NCBI GenBank assembly: GCA_018434075.1
Contig: JAHDQA010000021.1
Span: 8,001 to 55,398 of the forward strand
Length of the DNA stretch: 47,398 nt
From: Tissierellaceae bacterium
GTDB taxonomy: Bacteria; Bacillota; Clostridia; Tissierellales; Tissierellaceae
Reading direction: 5' to 3'
The position numbers were made by a program, and so were the translations under genes. The notes beneath the pieces were generated by a model. The model saw nothing but the letters and a program-made list of their open reading frames with translations. It did not search any database and was not told the DNA's origin. This document shows positions 1 to 8,995 of this stretch, piece by piece (positions within the stretch are counted from its first letter, which is position 1; each line of letters opens with the position of its first letter).

Positions 1-120
1 AGCTTTACGGTCAAGACCGCCACCTCTAAGCGCAGCGTAGGTGGGTTTTAATCAGGTGGAGTAGACTCTCCATCTGATTCCCCGATGTTTCAGCTTGCTG
101 AAACGAGTTCACTTATTAGA
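1..120 (+). other. Structured DNA resembling an IS605-type right end (omega-RNA-like)
   Basis: Three consecutive hairpins are visible. CCACCT (20-25) pairs with AGGTGG (39-44). ATCAGGTGGA (51-60) pairs with TCCATCTGAT (71-80). GTTTCAG (87-93) pairs with CTGAAAC (98-104). No coding frame is evident. A series of compact hairpins of this kind is typical of the 3' end of IS200/IS605-type tnpB elements, where the end doubles as the scaffold of the TnpB guide RNA. That match is from memory of the family. If correct, tnpB would lie left of the window on the plus strand. An ordinary transcription terminator cluster is the alternative. Confidence 0.35.
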
Positions 121-146
121 TTATCCCCAAGTATAAATAGAAAAGA

Positions 147-183
147 ACCGCCCATCAAGAAGTATTTCTCCTCAATCGGCGGT
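147..183 (-). terminator. Rho-independent terminator after recombinase remnant
   Basis: ACCGCC...AT pairs with AT..GGCGGT, and on the minus strand the stem is followed by a T-rich tract (TTCTTTTCTATTT). It lies directly downstream of the recombinase remnant at 194-427. A similar GGCGGT-type terminator follows the intact recombinase operon at 17317-17353. Confidence 0.6.
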
Positions 184-193
184 CAAGTTCATT

Positions 194-427
194 TTAAATT
201 AATACATCAATCTCTACTCCAGACTTAAACTCAACGGTCAGCTTATTATCAAATACCGTAACTTTTTCAATAAGCCGCCTTACCAGTTGCTCATCATATT
301 CCTCCAGCTCATAGGACTGTTCATTCAAGAAGTCTGTCATTTCAGCTATTCGCTGCTTCTTCCTTCACGCTCTGCATTTTTAACCAGCGCATTTTGCTTC
401 TGCTCCCGCAATCGGTAATCCAATTAT
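194..427 (-). pseudogene. Serine recombinase C-terminal remnant 1 (frameshifted)
   Basis: The minus strand encodes the end of a large serine recombinase: KKQRIAEMTDFLNEQ..., then LVRRLIEKVTVFDNKL and VEFKSGVEIDVLI before TAA at 194-196. Upstream of about position 360 the homologous reading (LREQKQNALVKNAEREG) continues in a different frame, and that frame is closed by TAA near 425. Both the frameshift and the missing N-terminus make it a relic. Its closest relative in the window is the tail of the adjacent remnant at 494-1049, so two related recombinase genes probably once stood in tandem here. Confidence 0.75.
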
Positions 428-493
428 GTCTCCTGTAGTTATTTGTAATAGTATAAGTACTCTTCCCCTACTGGCGGCTATCTTAATACGAGC

Positions 494-1049
494 TTATAGG
501 TTTACTTCTATTTCTAACCCTGACTTAAACTCTACCACTAGCCTGTCATTATATACAGTTGCCTTTTCAATTAGTTTTCTAACCAGTTTATCATCAAATT
601 CCGTAATACCACCGGTTTGCATATTAAGGAAGTCCGTCATCTCAGCGATCCGATCCCGCTTATCTTGACGGAGAGCGTTTCTTGAAAGGGTTTCTTGCCT
701 TAAATCTCGCAACCTATAAATTTCATTTACAATATTATTGTATTCTTCCTTTAAATTTGCCTTTTGGATCAACTCGGTTTGGAGTTCTTCCAGCCTTTTA
801 TCAATATCTTCTGTACTTTCATCCAAATCCACGCTTAATACGGTTTCAATATTCTTCTTCAGTATGGCCAGAAAAGAGTTTTTTCCGCTTACCGCTACAT
901 TAATGGCTTCTATAATTTTCTCTTTAAGCGTATCTTCAAGTATAGTGGAAGCGGTACAAAATAAACCGGTGTTTTCCAATCTGCTGACGCATCTCCATAC
1001 GATTGATTTCTTTCCTCGGTTATTCCAATGAACCCTGCGGAATATTTCA
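494..1049 (-). pseudogene. Serine recombinase C-terminal remnant 2, cut by IS21
   Basis: An open frame retains the part after the zinc ribbon: EIFRRVHWNNRGKKSIVWRC, then a coiled-coil region rich in K, E and L, and finally RIAEMTDFLN...LVRKLIEKATVYNDRL and VEFKSGLEIEVNL. The first Cys pair of the ribbon, the recombinase domain and the whole catalytic resolvase domain are missing. Homology stops abruptly at about 1049, where DNA typical of an IS21 end begins (TGACACCG at 1050). The recombinase was therefore probably disrupted by the neighbouring IS21 element. The frame runs on into the IS to about 1159, but that part is not recombinase. Confidence 0.75.
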
Positions 1050-1274
1050 TGACACCGTTTGAAACTGCGATTTTTCGCGCGTGACCCCCCGCCCGTTTCC
1101 GGGATGAAAAGCGGTAGAAATTTAGATCCCCCTACCCTATAAACTGCAGAAAATCTCAAAAGCTAAGCAGTTCTTTGAATTTCATGAGATTTTTTGCATC
1201 TATTTTAAGCCGTTTTTCGGCATTGTTTTCAAACGAGGTATTAATTTTTCAAGAACAAAGTGAGTGTATTCAAT

Positions 1275-1961
1275 TTATCTGTCAGTCAAGCGAACAATCT
1301 GACAATTGACCGTTATCCTGTCCAATAAAGTCTGGCAAAGATGCTTATCCTCAGCTGCATCTATCCATGCCGACAGTTCACGATTGGTTATAAAAATAAT
1401 GCTTCTGGTTTCATTAAGAAAGGTAACTGCCCGGTAGAAAACCTGCAGTTCTGCCCTGGTTGGTTCCACATAAAAGACATCATCAATAATAATTAAGTCA
1501 CATTCCTGCATATAAGAAAAGATCGCTTCTGCTTTTGGATTTGTGGCTTTCTTTTCTGCCACTGCGATAAAATTATCAAAAGGCGCATAATAGGTTTTAT
1601 ATCCATTGCTAATTGCAGTTTCTCCAAGCTGCGCTGCAAGACCACTCTTACCCGTCCCGCATTTTCCCAGCAGGATTAAGTTTTGCTCTTCCTTAATCCA
1701 TGTCAGGTTGGATAACTGTTTAATCTGCCATTTTAAGCCCTTGTTTGAGTTCGATGCGTCAAATGCTTTGTTTGGAAGCTTACTTGCCTTCCTCAGCTTG
1801 GTGTGTTTTTGTCTGGCCCTAATCTCCAATTCTTTTTCTAACACCATCTTAAGATAGTCAAGGTTTGATAGTTTCTCATCGTTCAAATCAATGTATCCCC
1901 TTGCGATATTCCAAAGATTAAGTTTTTGAGCTAATTCACGGATTTCTGTTATATCAGCCAT
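1275..1961 (-). CDS. istB: IS21 helper ATPase IstB
   Basis: 228-aa AAA+ ATPase that assists the IstA transposase by assembling on target DNA. Walker A is GKCGTGKS (about residues 99-106) and Walker B is LIIIDDV. The motif FITNRELSAW near the C-terminus is typical of IstB/DnaC-like proteins. Length is close to the family's usual ~250 aa. The ATG at 1961 follows AAGGAGGG and overlaps the istA stop by 8 bases, so the two are translationally coupled. Nothing suggests it is broken. Confidence 0.93.
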   Translation of the reverse strand: MADITEIRELAQKLNLWNIARGYIDLNDEKLSNLDYLKMVLEKELEIRARQKHTKLRKASKLPNKAFDASNSNKGLKWQIKQLSNLTWIKEEQNLILLGKCGTGKSGLAAQLGETAISNGYKTYYAPFDNFIAVAEKKATNPKAEAIFSYMQECDLIIIDDVFYVEPTRAELQVFYRAVTFLNETRSIIFITNRELSAWIDAAEDKHLCQTLLDRITVNCQIVRLTDR

Positions 1962-3426
1962 CGATTTCCCTCCTTATTTCTTTACTCCTGGCCAAATGGT
2001 TAAAATACTGCTGATTCGGCAAAAACTTCTTAGCTATATGCTCTCCGTACTGATACATGAGATAAGCCAAAAGCTCATAGGCACTGCAGCGTTCAGTATC
2101 AATGCAGTATTCTATTCCATCAAGCAATTGTCCAATTGTATAAAACTTTGTCATCCGGTATAATCGAATGCAATGTGTATTAAAATATTTCGACTGTTGC
2201 TGCTCCATCCGGCGAATGAATTCCTGAGCTATTTCGTATTCTGCAAAATATTGTTTTATGATGGTTAAAGAAACCCTGTCTCTGCTGTAATTTTCTTCTG
2301 GTTTGAACAACTGCCCGGTATCTTCTGTGACTGGATATTTAGCCAATAAATCATTTGTTTCAGCATCATAGAACAAAAGCATTTCACCATCATCTTCAAT
2401 TCGAATGCGTTTATGAGCATCCATCATACCTGTATTAATCTGATAACGGTTGCCTTTATAACTTACCACTCCATCCTTATCAAAAGAGGCAACAGTGCTT
2501 GATACTTCGGAATAAGGTTTGACATGGAGCAGGTATTTTTGCTCTTCCATGAACATTTCGCGCGGCACTTTTCTGGTCACAGTATGTATTCGCCCGTTGC
2601 CTTCTCTATCTAACCATGCAAGGGCAGCACTGTTAAGGCTATCAATTCCGGTGTATATCCTGCCCTCAAAAAAACTTTGCTTTATGTATCCAATCACCTC
2701 TTCAACCTTGCCTTTACTTTGAGGATCTCTTGGTCTACATAGCAAAACATTGTAACCTATACGCTTAACATATTCCTCAAAGGCGGGTACGAATATGATA
2801 TTCCCCAGATTTTCACTGACTACATAGACACGGTCAAGGTCATAAAGAATAGTCTGTGTTCTTCCTCCAAAATATTGGAATGCATAGTTATGAGCTTTAA
2901 TGGCTGTTTTGGTTGTAAAGGGATCCGGTGAAAAATAAACAAATTTCATTCTGCTATAACTCAGCACCATGCAAAAAAAATATATTCGTACAATTCGCCC
3001 GTACATATCCTTAAGTTTGTATTGACCAAAATCCGTCTGCGCTTCATATCCCGGTGGAGAAATTTCACGGGGTGAGGTTTTACGTTTACTGGCATGCGGA
3101 TACCCGTGCTGTTCCCTTAAGGCTTTCATATAGCGGTAAAATGTAGCTCGTTTAACTTGTAAATCGGGAAAGGCTTCCATCAATTTAAGATAGACATTTG
3201 TCTCCCGTATCTGTGGGCATAACTTCAGTTGTTCCAGTATGTACTGGCGATAGTTATCCATGTGGTACCTTTCCTTTTCAGCTTTCTTAACATAATCTTT
3301 TTCGCTCATATTCCAGTATTTGCTGACAGAAGAATAGGTTATCCCCAGTGCTTTTGCGGTTTTTGTCTGAGCAAGTCCAAGTGCTTTGTACTCCTGGATT
3401 TTTCGGTATTGTTCAATGCCGATCAT
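1954..3426 (-). CDS. istA: IS21-family transposase IstA
   Basis: 490-aa DDE transposase. The N-terminus has a helix-turn-helix (ALGLAQTKTAKALGITYSSV) that binds the IS ends. The integrase core contains the acidic residues QTDFGQ, LYDLDRV and the closing DPQSKGKVEE. The ATG at 3426 is preceded by AAGGAGGAAATCAAA. Full length for the family, with no frameshift. Together with istB it forms an apparently intact transposition unit, although the right terminal repeat could not be found. Confidence 0.93.
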   Translation of the reverse strand: MIGIEQYRKIQEYKALGLAQTKTAKALGITYSSVSKYWNMSEKDYVKKAEKERYHMDNYRQYILEQLKLCPQIRETNVYLKLMEAFPDLQVKRATFYRYMKALREQHGYPHASKRKTSPREISPPGYEAQTDFGQYKLKDMYGRIVRIYFFCMVLSYSRMKFVYFSPDPFTTKTAIKAHNYAFQYFGGRTQTILYDLDRVYVVSENLGNIIFVPAFEEYVKRIGYNVLLCRPRDPQSKGKVEEVIGYIKQSFFEGRIYTGIDSLNSAALAWLDREGNGRIHTVTRKVPREMFMEEQKYLLHVKPYSEVSSTVASFDKDGVVSYKGNRYQINTGMMDAHKRIRIEDDGEMLLFYDAETNDLLAKYPVTEDTGQLFKPEENYSRDRVSLTIIKQYFAEYEIAQEFIRRMEQQQSKYFNTHCIRLYRMTKFYTIGQLLDGIEYCIDTERCSAYELLAYLMYQYGEHIAKKFLPNQQYFNHLARSKEIRREIDG

Positions 3427-3534
3427 TTTGATTTCCTCCTTGGTTTTGTTTTAGGAACGAACATCTATAGCGGCACAATCATAGGCATCACCTCCTCTTC
3501 AACAGAAGATTAATTTTTATGATAAAGAAATAAA

Positions 3535-3571
3535 ACCAATCATGGACAAGCGCCGCTTGTTCATGATTGGT
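3535..3571 (-). terminator. Terminator of the Thoeris operon
   Basis: ACCAATCATGGACAAGC pairs with GCTTGTTCATGATTGGT around a GCC loop (one G-T pair). On the minus strand it is followed by TTTTATTTCTTT. It lies 110 bases after the thsB stop codon and separates the defence block from the IS21 element. Confidence 0.8.
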
Positions 3572-3680
3572 CCTCATTTCTATTATTAGTTATTTATTCA
3601 CTGCAGTAAAAGATTTTATGTGATTAAAATACAATATGTATATTCGTTTATAAACCGATCATCTTCACCATCAGACGGAT

Positions 3681-4250
3681 TTATTCGATCCATTTATCAA
3701 AATTATTATACCCATCATCAGCAACCCAATCATAAACCTTGAAATACTTTGACAATTGATAAGCTTTCCCCCATTCAGACTGTTGAATACCGCTTATTCT
3801 CCATCCATCAAGATCGGTATATTTGACCCATTTCCCATTTTTATATTCTAGCAAATTAAGTTTTTGACCGTCATTGCTAAATTCAATTGCAAGATAGTCA
3901 AATGGATTAGGCCCCAATTTTTTTGTTTTTTGATCTTTACCTGCTATGGAATTAATATGAATGCCCAATAACAAATTTCCTTTTTCCAGACTTTTCATGA
4001 TTTCATATCTAACCCATCTTCTTGAGTATGTTTCAGAACCTATTAAAACAGCTGTAACTGATGTATTTTTAAGTTCGCTATTGATTAAGCGTTTTAATGC
4101 TAAATCGCTTTCTTTCTTCGCATCTTCCCATATAGAAGCATCAAAATAACCTGCGCCTTCATGTTTTGTTGTTTTATGATTTCGAACCACGTTTGCACGA
4201 AAATCAATTACATCTTGATAATGAAAGCTGAAAAAAACTCTCTTAGCCAT
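3681..4250 (-). CDS. thsB: Thoeris protein ThsB (TIR-domain signal synthase)
   Basis: 189-aa TIR-like protein (the MTH538-type group used by Thoeris). In Thoeris, ThsB senses phage infection and converts NAD+ into a cyclic ADP-ribose isomer that activates ThsA. Visible features are the N-terminal strand KRVFFSFHYQD, the helix region FDASIWEDAKKESDLALKRL, the strand TSVTAVLIGSETYSRRWV and RYEI with Glu83 as the probable catalytic Glu. The ATG at 4250 directly follows the thsA stop codon. Its ribosome-binding site (TAAGGAGGAG) lies inside the last thsA codons, so translation is coupled. Confidence 0.9.
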   Translation of the reverse strand: MAKRVFFSFHYQDVIDFRANVVRNHKTTKHEGAGYFDASIWEDAKKESDLALKRLINSELKNTSVTAVLIGSETYSRRWVRYEIMKSLEKGNLLLGIHINSIAGKDQKTKKLGPNPFDYLAIEFSNDGQKLNLLEYKNGKWVKYTDLDGWRISGIQQSEWGKAYQLSKYFKVYDWVADDGYNNFDKWIE

Positions 4251-5684
4251 CTAAATTCTCCTCCTTAACTCATCTATTATTTTAAGTATAGTACTAATAA
4301 TTTCATGTGGTATCAAAGAATTCCCAAGGATTTCAAACAATGGCTTAAATACTTGTTCATCAGAATAATACCTTGAAAAATCATTCATTACTTCTTCCCA
4401 TAAAACCCTAGCTTGAAAACCTGTTGCCCCTACTGGAATTACATTTAATCCCATTGATTTCGCTATTTCAAATTCCTTTCTCACACCATCGGCATTGACA
4501 ATCTTCCCGTCAACCATTTTATTGCCAAATAAAAAAATCGCTATACCAGATTCAGAAATTATGTTCCGTCTATAAAAATCCCATAGGTCAGGAAGTGACT
4601 TGTCACCACTTGCTTTTTGTGGAAATGGTCTTAAAATTAAGTTGTTTTCAATTCTTTTTTTCTTTTCTGATTGTAAACAATCAAGCGCACCATTAATCAC
4701 ATAACTCCCTACGCCTAGACCGAATCCAGAAATAATTGTGCAATCACTTTTCACCAGTTCATAACTTAAGCCATGCAAGAGTTCTTTTGCAATGTCCTCA
4801 GACATTGCACCGTAGTCTTCAGCACTTCCAGATATAAAGATACTATTTTTTCTAAAAGATTTTTCAATCATTCTTAAAATATTAGTTATTTCTTGGTACT
4901 CATTAACTAATATGGTTTTAATCGAAAATCTTTTCAAATCATTTATCTGAAGTTCCTGCTTAATCCTTGCATAATCATAATCCTCTTTATTGTCAAAATC
5001 TGTTTCAACTATTTTTTTTAGAAAACAATAATGAGGACGTTGATTTCCCTCAAGCCTTATTCTTATACGGCTAAGGATATAGTTTAAGTTTGGATCATTA
5101 AAACTGAATCCTATAAACAAGAATGTCTTTGATACCAGGTCACCTTGTAATGCAGTAGTGAACAACGAATGCGTTAGCTCATATTTTTCATAATCATCCC
5201 GTGTTATAACTGCCTTATGAACTTGACTGACATCACCATGCATTTTATAAATAACCGCATCTCTGTCACTTAACGTAATTGCAAGATTTTCCGGATCAAT
5301 TTTTACATCAGGATTTTTACCGTTTTCTCTAAGTGCTGTTTCAATTAAGGTGTCATAATTTGTTGTCCAATATGTCGTAATAGGCAACCTGGCTAAAATC
5401 CTATGGTTCTCAGTAATAGAAGCACGTCTTTGAAATTCATCAATAATAATCTGATTTAACCTACCTCTTCCACTATGTTCATTGCAATAATACTGAGCAA
5501 GAGAGATTAGATCATGTTGTTCTTTTTCTACCTTTAAATGAAGCTCTTCCGCAACACTTCGGAGTAGTTCTGTCCAATTCACAAACCCTGCTCCACTGGA
5601 AAGTCCTGCTCCAGCAAAAATAGCTGCATTATTTTCTCTTAACGCTTTAGAAAAATCGTCAATAAAAGGTTTTAGATTCTGCAA
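4251..5684 (-). CDS. thsA: Thoeris effector ThsA (SIR2 NADase + SLOG sensor)
   Basis: 477 aa, matching the usual length of ThsA. The N-terminal half is a SIR2-like NAD+ hydrolase: GAGLS (25-29), TNYD (108-111, with Asn109) and YKMHGD (His149) supply the nucleotide pocket and the catalytic residues. The C-terminal third is a SLOG domain (SIFISGSAEDYG and GFGLGVGS near 315-322) that binds the ThsB-made signal and switches on NAD+ destruction, killing the infected cell. The start is TTG at 5684 with GAGGTGAATAGGG just upstream. It lies 154 bases after hsdR, and a weak TTGACG-17-ATTTAA promoter is possible in that gap. Confidence 0.92.
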   Translation of the reverse strand: MQNLKPFIDDFSKALRENNAAIFAGAGLSSGAGFVNWTELLRSVAEELHLKVEKEQHDLISLAQYYCNEHSGRGRLNQIIIDEFQRRASITENHRILARLPITTYWTTNYDTLIETALRENGKNPDVKIDPENLAITLSDRDAVIYKMHGDVSQVHKAVITRDDYEKYELTHSLFTTALQGDLVSKTFLFIGFSFNDPNLNYILSRIRIRLEGNQRPHYCFLKKIVETDFDNKEDYDYARIKQELQINDLKRFSIKTILVNEYQEITNILRMIEKSFRKNSIFISGSAEDYGAMSEDIAKELLHGLSYELVKSDCTIISGFGLGVGSYVINGALDCLQSEKKKRIENNLILRPFPQKASGDKSLPDLWDFYRRNIISESGIAIFLFGNKMVDGKIVNADGVRKEFEIAKSMGLNVIPVGATGFQARVLWEEVMNDFSRYYSDEQVFKPLFEILGNSLIPHEIISTILKIIDELRRRI

Positions 5685-5838
5685 CCCTATTCACCTCTTC
5701 CTTTTAAATTTTGACTTCAGAGTTAGCGTCAATACATCCTTTATATAGCCTATATCTCCATCGCGACCATATCTTTCTTTTCTTCACTGATTATGAACTT
5801 TTGTATTTATTAAAACACTGAACCTTTATTAACTGTCT

Positions 5839-8800
5839 CTATGCTGCCGGATAAGTAGTATATACAAACTCATAAATCTTTCGGCGATATTCATTTAATA
5901 ATCTATCATCGTAACTATCAGGTAGTTCACTCCATAGGGTATCTCTGATAAGTATATCGACTGCTGCCTGAGTTTCTTCCTTTTCTGTCCAATGATCCAA
6001 TTCACTGATTTTATCCTTGATTCGTTCCAACAATACCTTGGCAAGCTTTTTAACCTTTTTAATCTCTGCGGGAGTAAGTGAATCCTTTAAAAGCAAATCG
6101 TACATAGCCAATTCTTCGTCATTGTTAAATCCTTCCCGTACGTATCTTTTTTCCTCATCATCCAGATCATTTACGAAGTTAGTTAAGTCAATAAATGTTT
6201 TCTCTATGGCAGCTTTATCCTGTTCAGCATTGTATTCCTCAATAATTTTCTGATATTGTTCATAATAGTTAATACGCGATGGGTTGCGCTTCATCATATT
6301 ATCCAGCCTGTCATTGATAAGCTCCTGTAAATCTTTCATAAGAAGATTCTTATTCTTAACACGTGCAAATTCCTGCTGCAAGCGTTCAAAGTCAATATGG
6401 CTAATATCAAAGCGGCGACTTTCAGCTAAGTATCCACCACCATCTTCGTTTACATGATCTGGTAGCTTAACAACTTTGATATATTCACTAACTATATTGT
6501 GCAGCTGAATCATTAAATCTGTATTATCCGAATGCTTCCTTTTTTCTTGCATCTGGTCATAAACTGCACTGATAGCATTTTTATAAGCTCGGTACTGATC
6601 TGTGACCTCCTGCTTTTCGACATACTTAAACAGTTTGAATAATTCCCTAGCCATAACTTCAAAACGTTTCTTCACTTCCTCTGAGACGCACATGGCATTG
6701 GCTCCCTCTTGAACCAAGTACAACTTGTCAAAGTCAACTGCCTGAACAAGAGCTGACAAATTAAAACCATGCTGTTTCATGTACTCAATGATATCATTAG
6801 TTAATTCAATGATTCGAGCAATCAACTCTGCTTTATCAGGAGCAGGATCAGATCCATCAGTTCCGCCTTTCGTTTTTGTATAATCAGCCAAAGCCTTCCT
6901 TAACGCTTTAACAACACCAACATAATCAACAATTAGACCATTGCTTTTTCCTTCATAAACACGATTTGCTCGTGCGATGGTTTGCATTAAGGTATGTGCC
7001 TTTAATGGCTTATCCAAATAGATTGTAGAAAGGCATTTCACATCAAACCCTGTCAGCCACATAGCGCAAACAAATACGATTCGAAATGGATTATCAGGAT
7101 CCTTAAATTCCTTGTCCATTTCTCGTTTTTCCATTTTGCTGCGATGGGGTTTAATATCCAGTCCCCATTTTTCAAAAGTAGCTACTTCATTTTGTTCCTG
7201 ACTGATAATAACCGCCATTTCTGTGTTTTTCATCCACTCTAGCCTACGGCTGATTTCCATGTATTCCTGCTGTGTGGCTCCAGACAGTGAAGATTCAATT
7301 TCTTTTATTTTTAGCTCCCAATATTTCTGAGCTAAATTAAACATTCGAACTGCGGTTACTTTATTGATACAAACAAACATGGCTTTACCCGTTGTCCACA
7401 ACTCAGAGTAATGATCTACAAAATCCTTTGCAATGGTATCCAAACGTTTTTCACTGGTAAGGACATGAATGTCCTTAGCTAGTTCCTGTTCTAGTTTAGC
7501 CTGCTGATTGACATCCAGATCAGCCTGTTCTATTGCATCTAGTAGTTCATCATTAATTTCAGGATTATCTATCTCCAGTAGATCGGCTCTATTCTCATAA
7601 TAAAGAGGAACTGTCGCTCCATCATCTACAGCACGCTTGAAATCATAGATGGAAACATAGCCACCGAATGTTCTTTCAGTGATATTGTCATAAGCAAACA
7701 ACGGTGTACCTGTAAATCCTATACGTGAAGCAGTAGGAAGCAATGTACACATATTATCAGCAAATATACCATTTTGCGTACGATGAGCTTCATCTGATAA
7801 GACAATAATGTCGTGGTCAGGAATAATTGGTGGTTCATCTGGTTTATTAAACTTATGTATCAACGTAAAGATAAAGCTTGGATTTCCTTTTAATTTCTGA
7901 ATTAAATCTTCACCACTAGTAGCAATAAACTGTTTTGCTTTAGTGGTACCAAGTAAGCCACAAGCTTCAAAGGTATCACTAATTTGCTTATTCAGCTCTT
8001 CTCGATCTGTCAGAATAACAAAGGTTGGGGAGCCTGCAAATTTTCGGCGAATTTTTTGTGCAAGAAATACCATAGAATAACTTTTCCCGCTACCCTGAGT
8101 ATGCCAGAAAACACCCAGTTTACCATTGTTTAGCTTTCGATTCTTATAAGATTCAACAGCTTCGTTAACACCAAGGAACTGATGGTTTCTTGCCATAATT
8201 TTTGCCGTTGTACCACCAGAAGTATCAAAAAGGATAAAGTTTTCAAATAAATCCATGAAGTTTTTCTTATTACAAATACCTTTCAACATGGTTTCCAGTT
8301 CCACTGAACCAGTATCATCCTCATGCAGACGTTTCCAATCATTAAAAAACTCGTATTTACTACCCAGGGTACCTACTTTGGATTCCAAGCCATTGGACAA
8401 CATCACAAAGGCATTGAAATGAAATAGCTGGGGAATGGTATCTAAATAGTCAATGTAATTGCAGGTGTAGGCATCCTGTACATCTACATTTTGCTTTTTC
8501 AACTCTATAAAAAGCAGTGGAATGCCATTCACAAAGCCAACAATATCGGTTCTGCGACGATATAAATCACCGTGAATCTTCATCTCCTTTACAGCAAGAA
8601 AATGGTTCTTTTCAGGATCAGAGAAATTAAACACCCGGACCAACCTATCCTCCTGATCGCCGTTAGCTTTCTTAACTTTTATAGGAATGCCATCTCGAAG
8701 CATCCCATATTTTTCGCGATTAATCTGCATTAAGCTACTAGAGGATGTATAAGCAAGAAGTGTTTTAATAGCAGAATCACAATATTCTTCAGTTAGCCAG

Positions 8801-8994
8801 TCGTTATTTTCAAACAGTGCCTTACGAAGGTATCTGGTAAAAACAATTTCTTTATAACTTTTACGCCCGAAGGTACCATTCTCGCCGAGGACTTCCTTAT
8901 TATAGGCAAACTGAACATCCCACTCTAATTCATCATGAAGTAGGTTTCCCGCACTATTTTGCACTAATATATTTTCAGAATATTCCCAGCTCAT
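5839..8994 (-). CDS. hsdR: Type I restriction enzyme R subunit HsdR
   Basis: About 1051-aa translocase-nuclease of the type I RM complex. With HsdM and HsdS it cuts unmethylated DNA far from the recognition site after ATP-driven translocation. The nuclease site is D150...E164-L-K166 (RRRTDIVG...LFIELKK). The helicase has HTQGSGKS (298-305), DEAH (401-404), GFTGTP (about 428) and late motifs near IARANRVYEG. ATG at 8994 is chosen because GGGAG lies about 9 bases upstream and the previous gene's TAA ends one base before it. An in-frame start at 9015 would overlap that gene. No disruption seen. Confidence 0.95.
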   Translation of the reverse strand: MSWEYSENILVQNSAGNLLHDELEWDVQFAYNKEVLGENGTFGRKSYKEIVFTRYLRKALFENNDWLTEEYCDSAIKTLLAYTSSSSLMQINREKYGMLRDGIPIKVKKANGDQEDRLVRVFNFSDPEKNHFLAVKEMKIHGDLYRRRTDIVGFVNGIPLLFIELKKQNVDVQDAYTCNYIDYLDTIPQLFHFNAFVMLSNGLESKVGTLGSKYEFFNDWKRLHEDDTGSVELETMLKGICNKKNFMDLFENFILFDTSGGTTAKIMARNHQFLGVNEAVESYKNRKLNNGKLGVFWHTQGSGKSYSMVFLAQKIRRKFAGSPTFVILTDREELNKQISDTFEACGLLGTTKAKQFIATSGEDLIQKLKGNPSFIFTLIHKFNKPDEPPIIPDHDIIVLSDEAHRTQNGIFADNMCTLLPTASRIGFTGTPLFAYDNITERTFGGYVSIYDFKRAVDDGATVPLYYENRADLLEIDNPEINDELLDAIEQADLDVNQQAKLEQELAKDIHVLTSEKRLDTIAKDFVDHYSELWTTGKAMFVCINKVTAVRMFNLAQKYWELKIKEIESSLSGATQQEYMEISRRLEWMKNTEMAVIISQEQNEVATFEKWGLDIKPHRSKMEKREMDKEFKDPDNPFRIVFVCAMWLTGFDVKCLSTIYLDKPLKAHTLMQTIARANRVYEGKSNGLIVDYVGVVKALRKALADYTKTKGGTDGSDPAPDKAELIARIIELTNDIIEYMKQHGFNLSALVQAVDFDKLYLVQEGANAMCVSEEVKKRFEVMARELFKLFKYVEKQEVTDQYRAYKNAISAVYDQMQEKRKHSDNTDLMIQLHNIVSEYIKVVKLPDHVNEDGGGYLAESRRFDISHIDFERLQQEFARVKNKNLLMKDLQELINDRLDNMMKRNPSRINYYEQYQKIIEEYNAEQDKAAIEKTFIDLTNFVNDLDDEEKRYVREGFNNDEELAMYDLLLKDSLTPAEIKKVKKLAKVLLERIKDKISELDHWTEKEETQAAVDILIRDTLWSELPDSYDDRLLNEYRRKIYEFVYTTYPAA

Positions 8995-8995
8995 C

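Larger units (their letters stand above)
1050..3530 (-). mobile_element. IS21-family insertion sequence (limits approximate)
   Basis: istA and istB overlap in the usual IS21 order. The side downstream of istB shows a sharp loss of recombinase homology at 1050, followed by about 110 bases of non-coding DNA that looks like an IS21 end. I could not find the matching inverted repeat upstream of istA before the terminator at 3535-3571, so the right limit is a guess and that end may be lost. Both proteins are full length. Confidence 0.6.
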
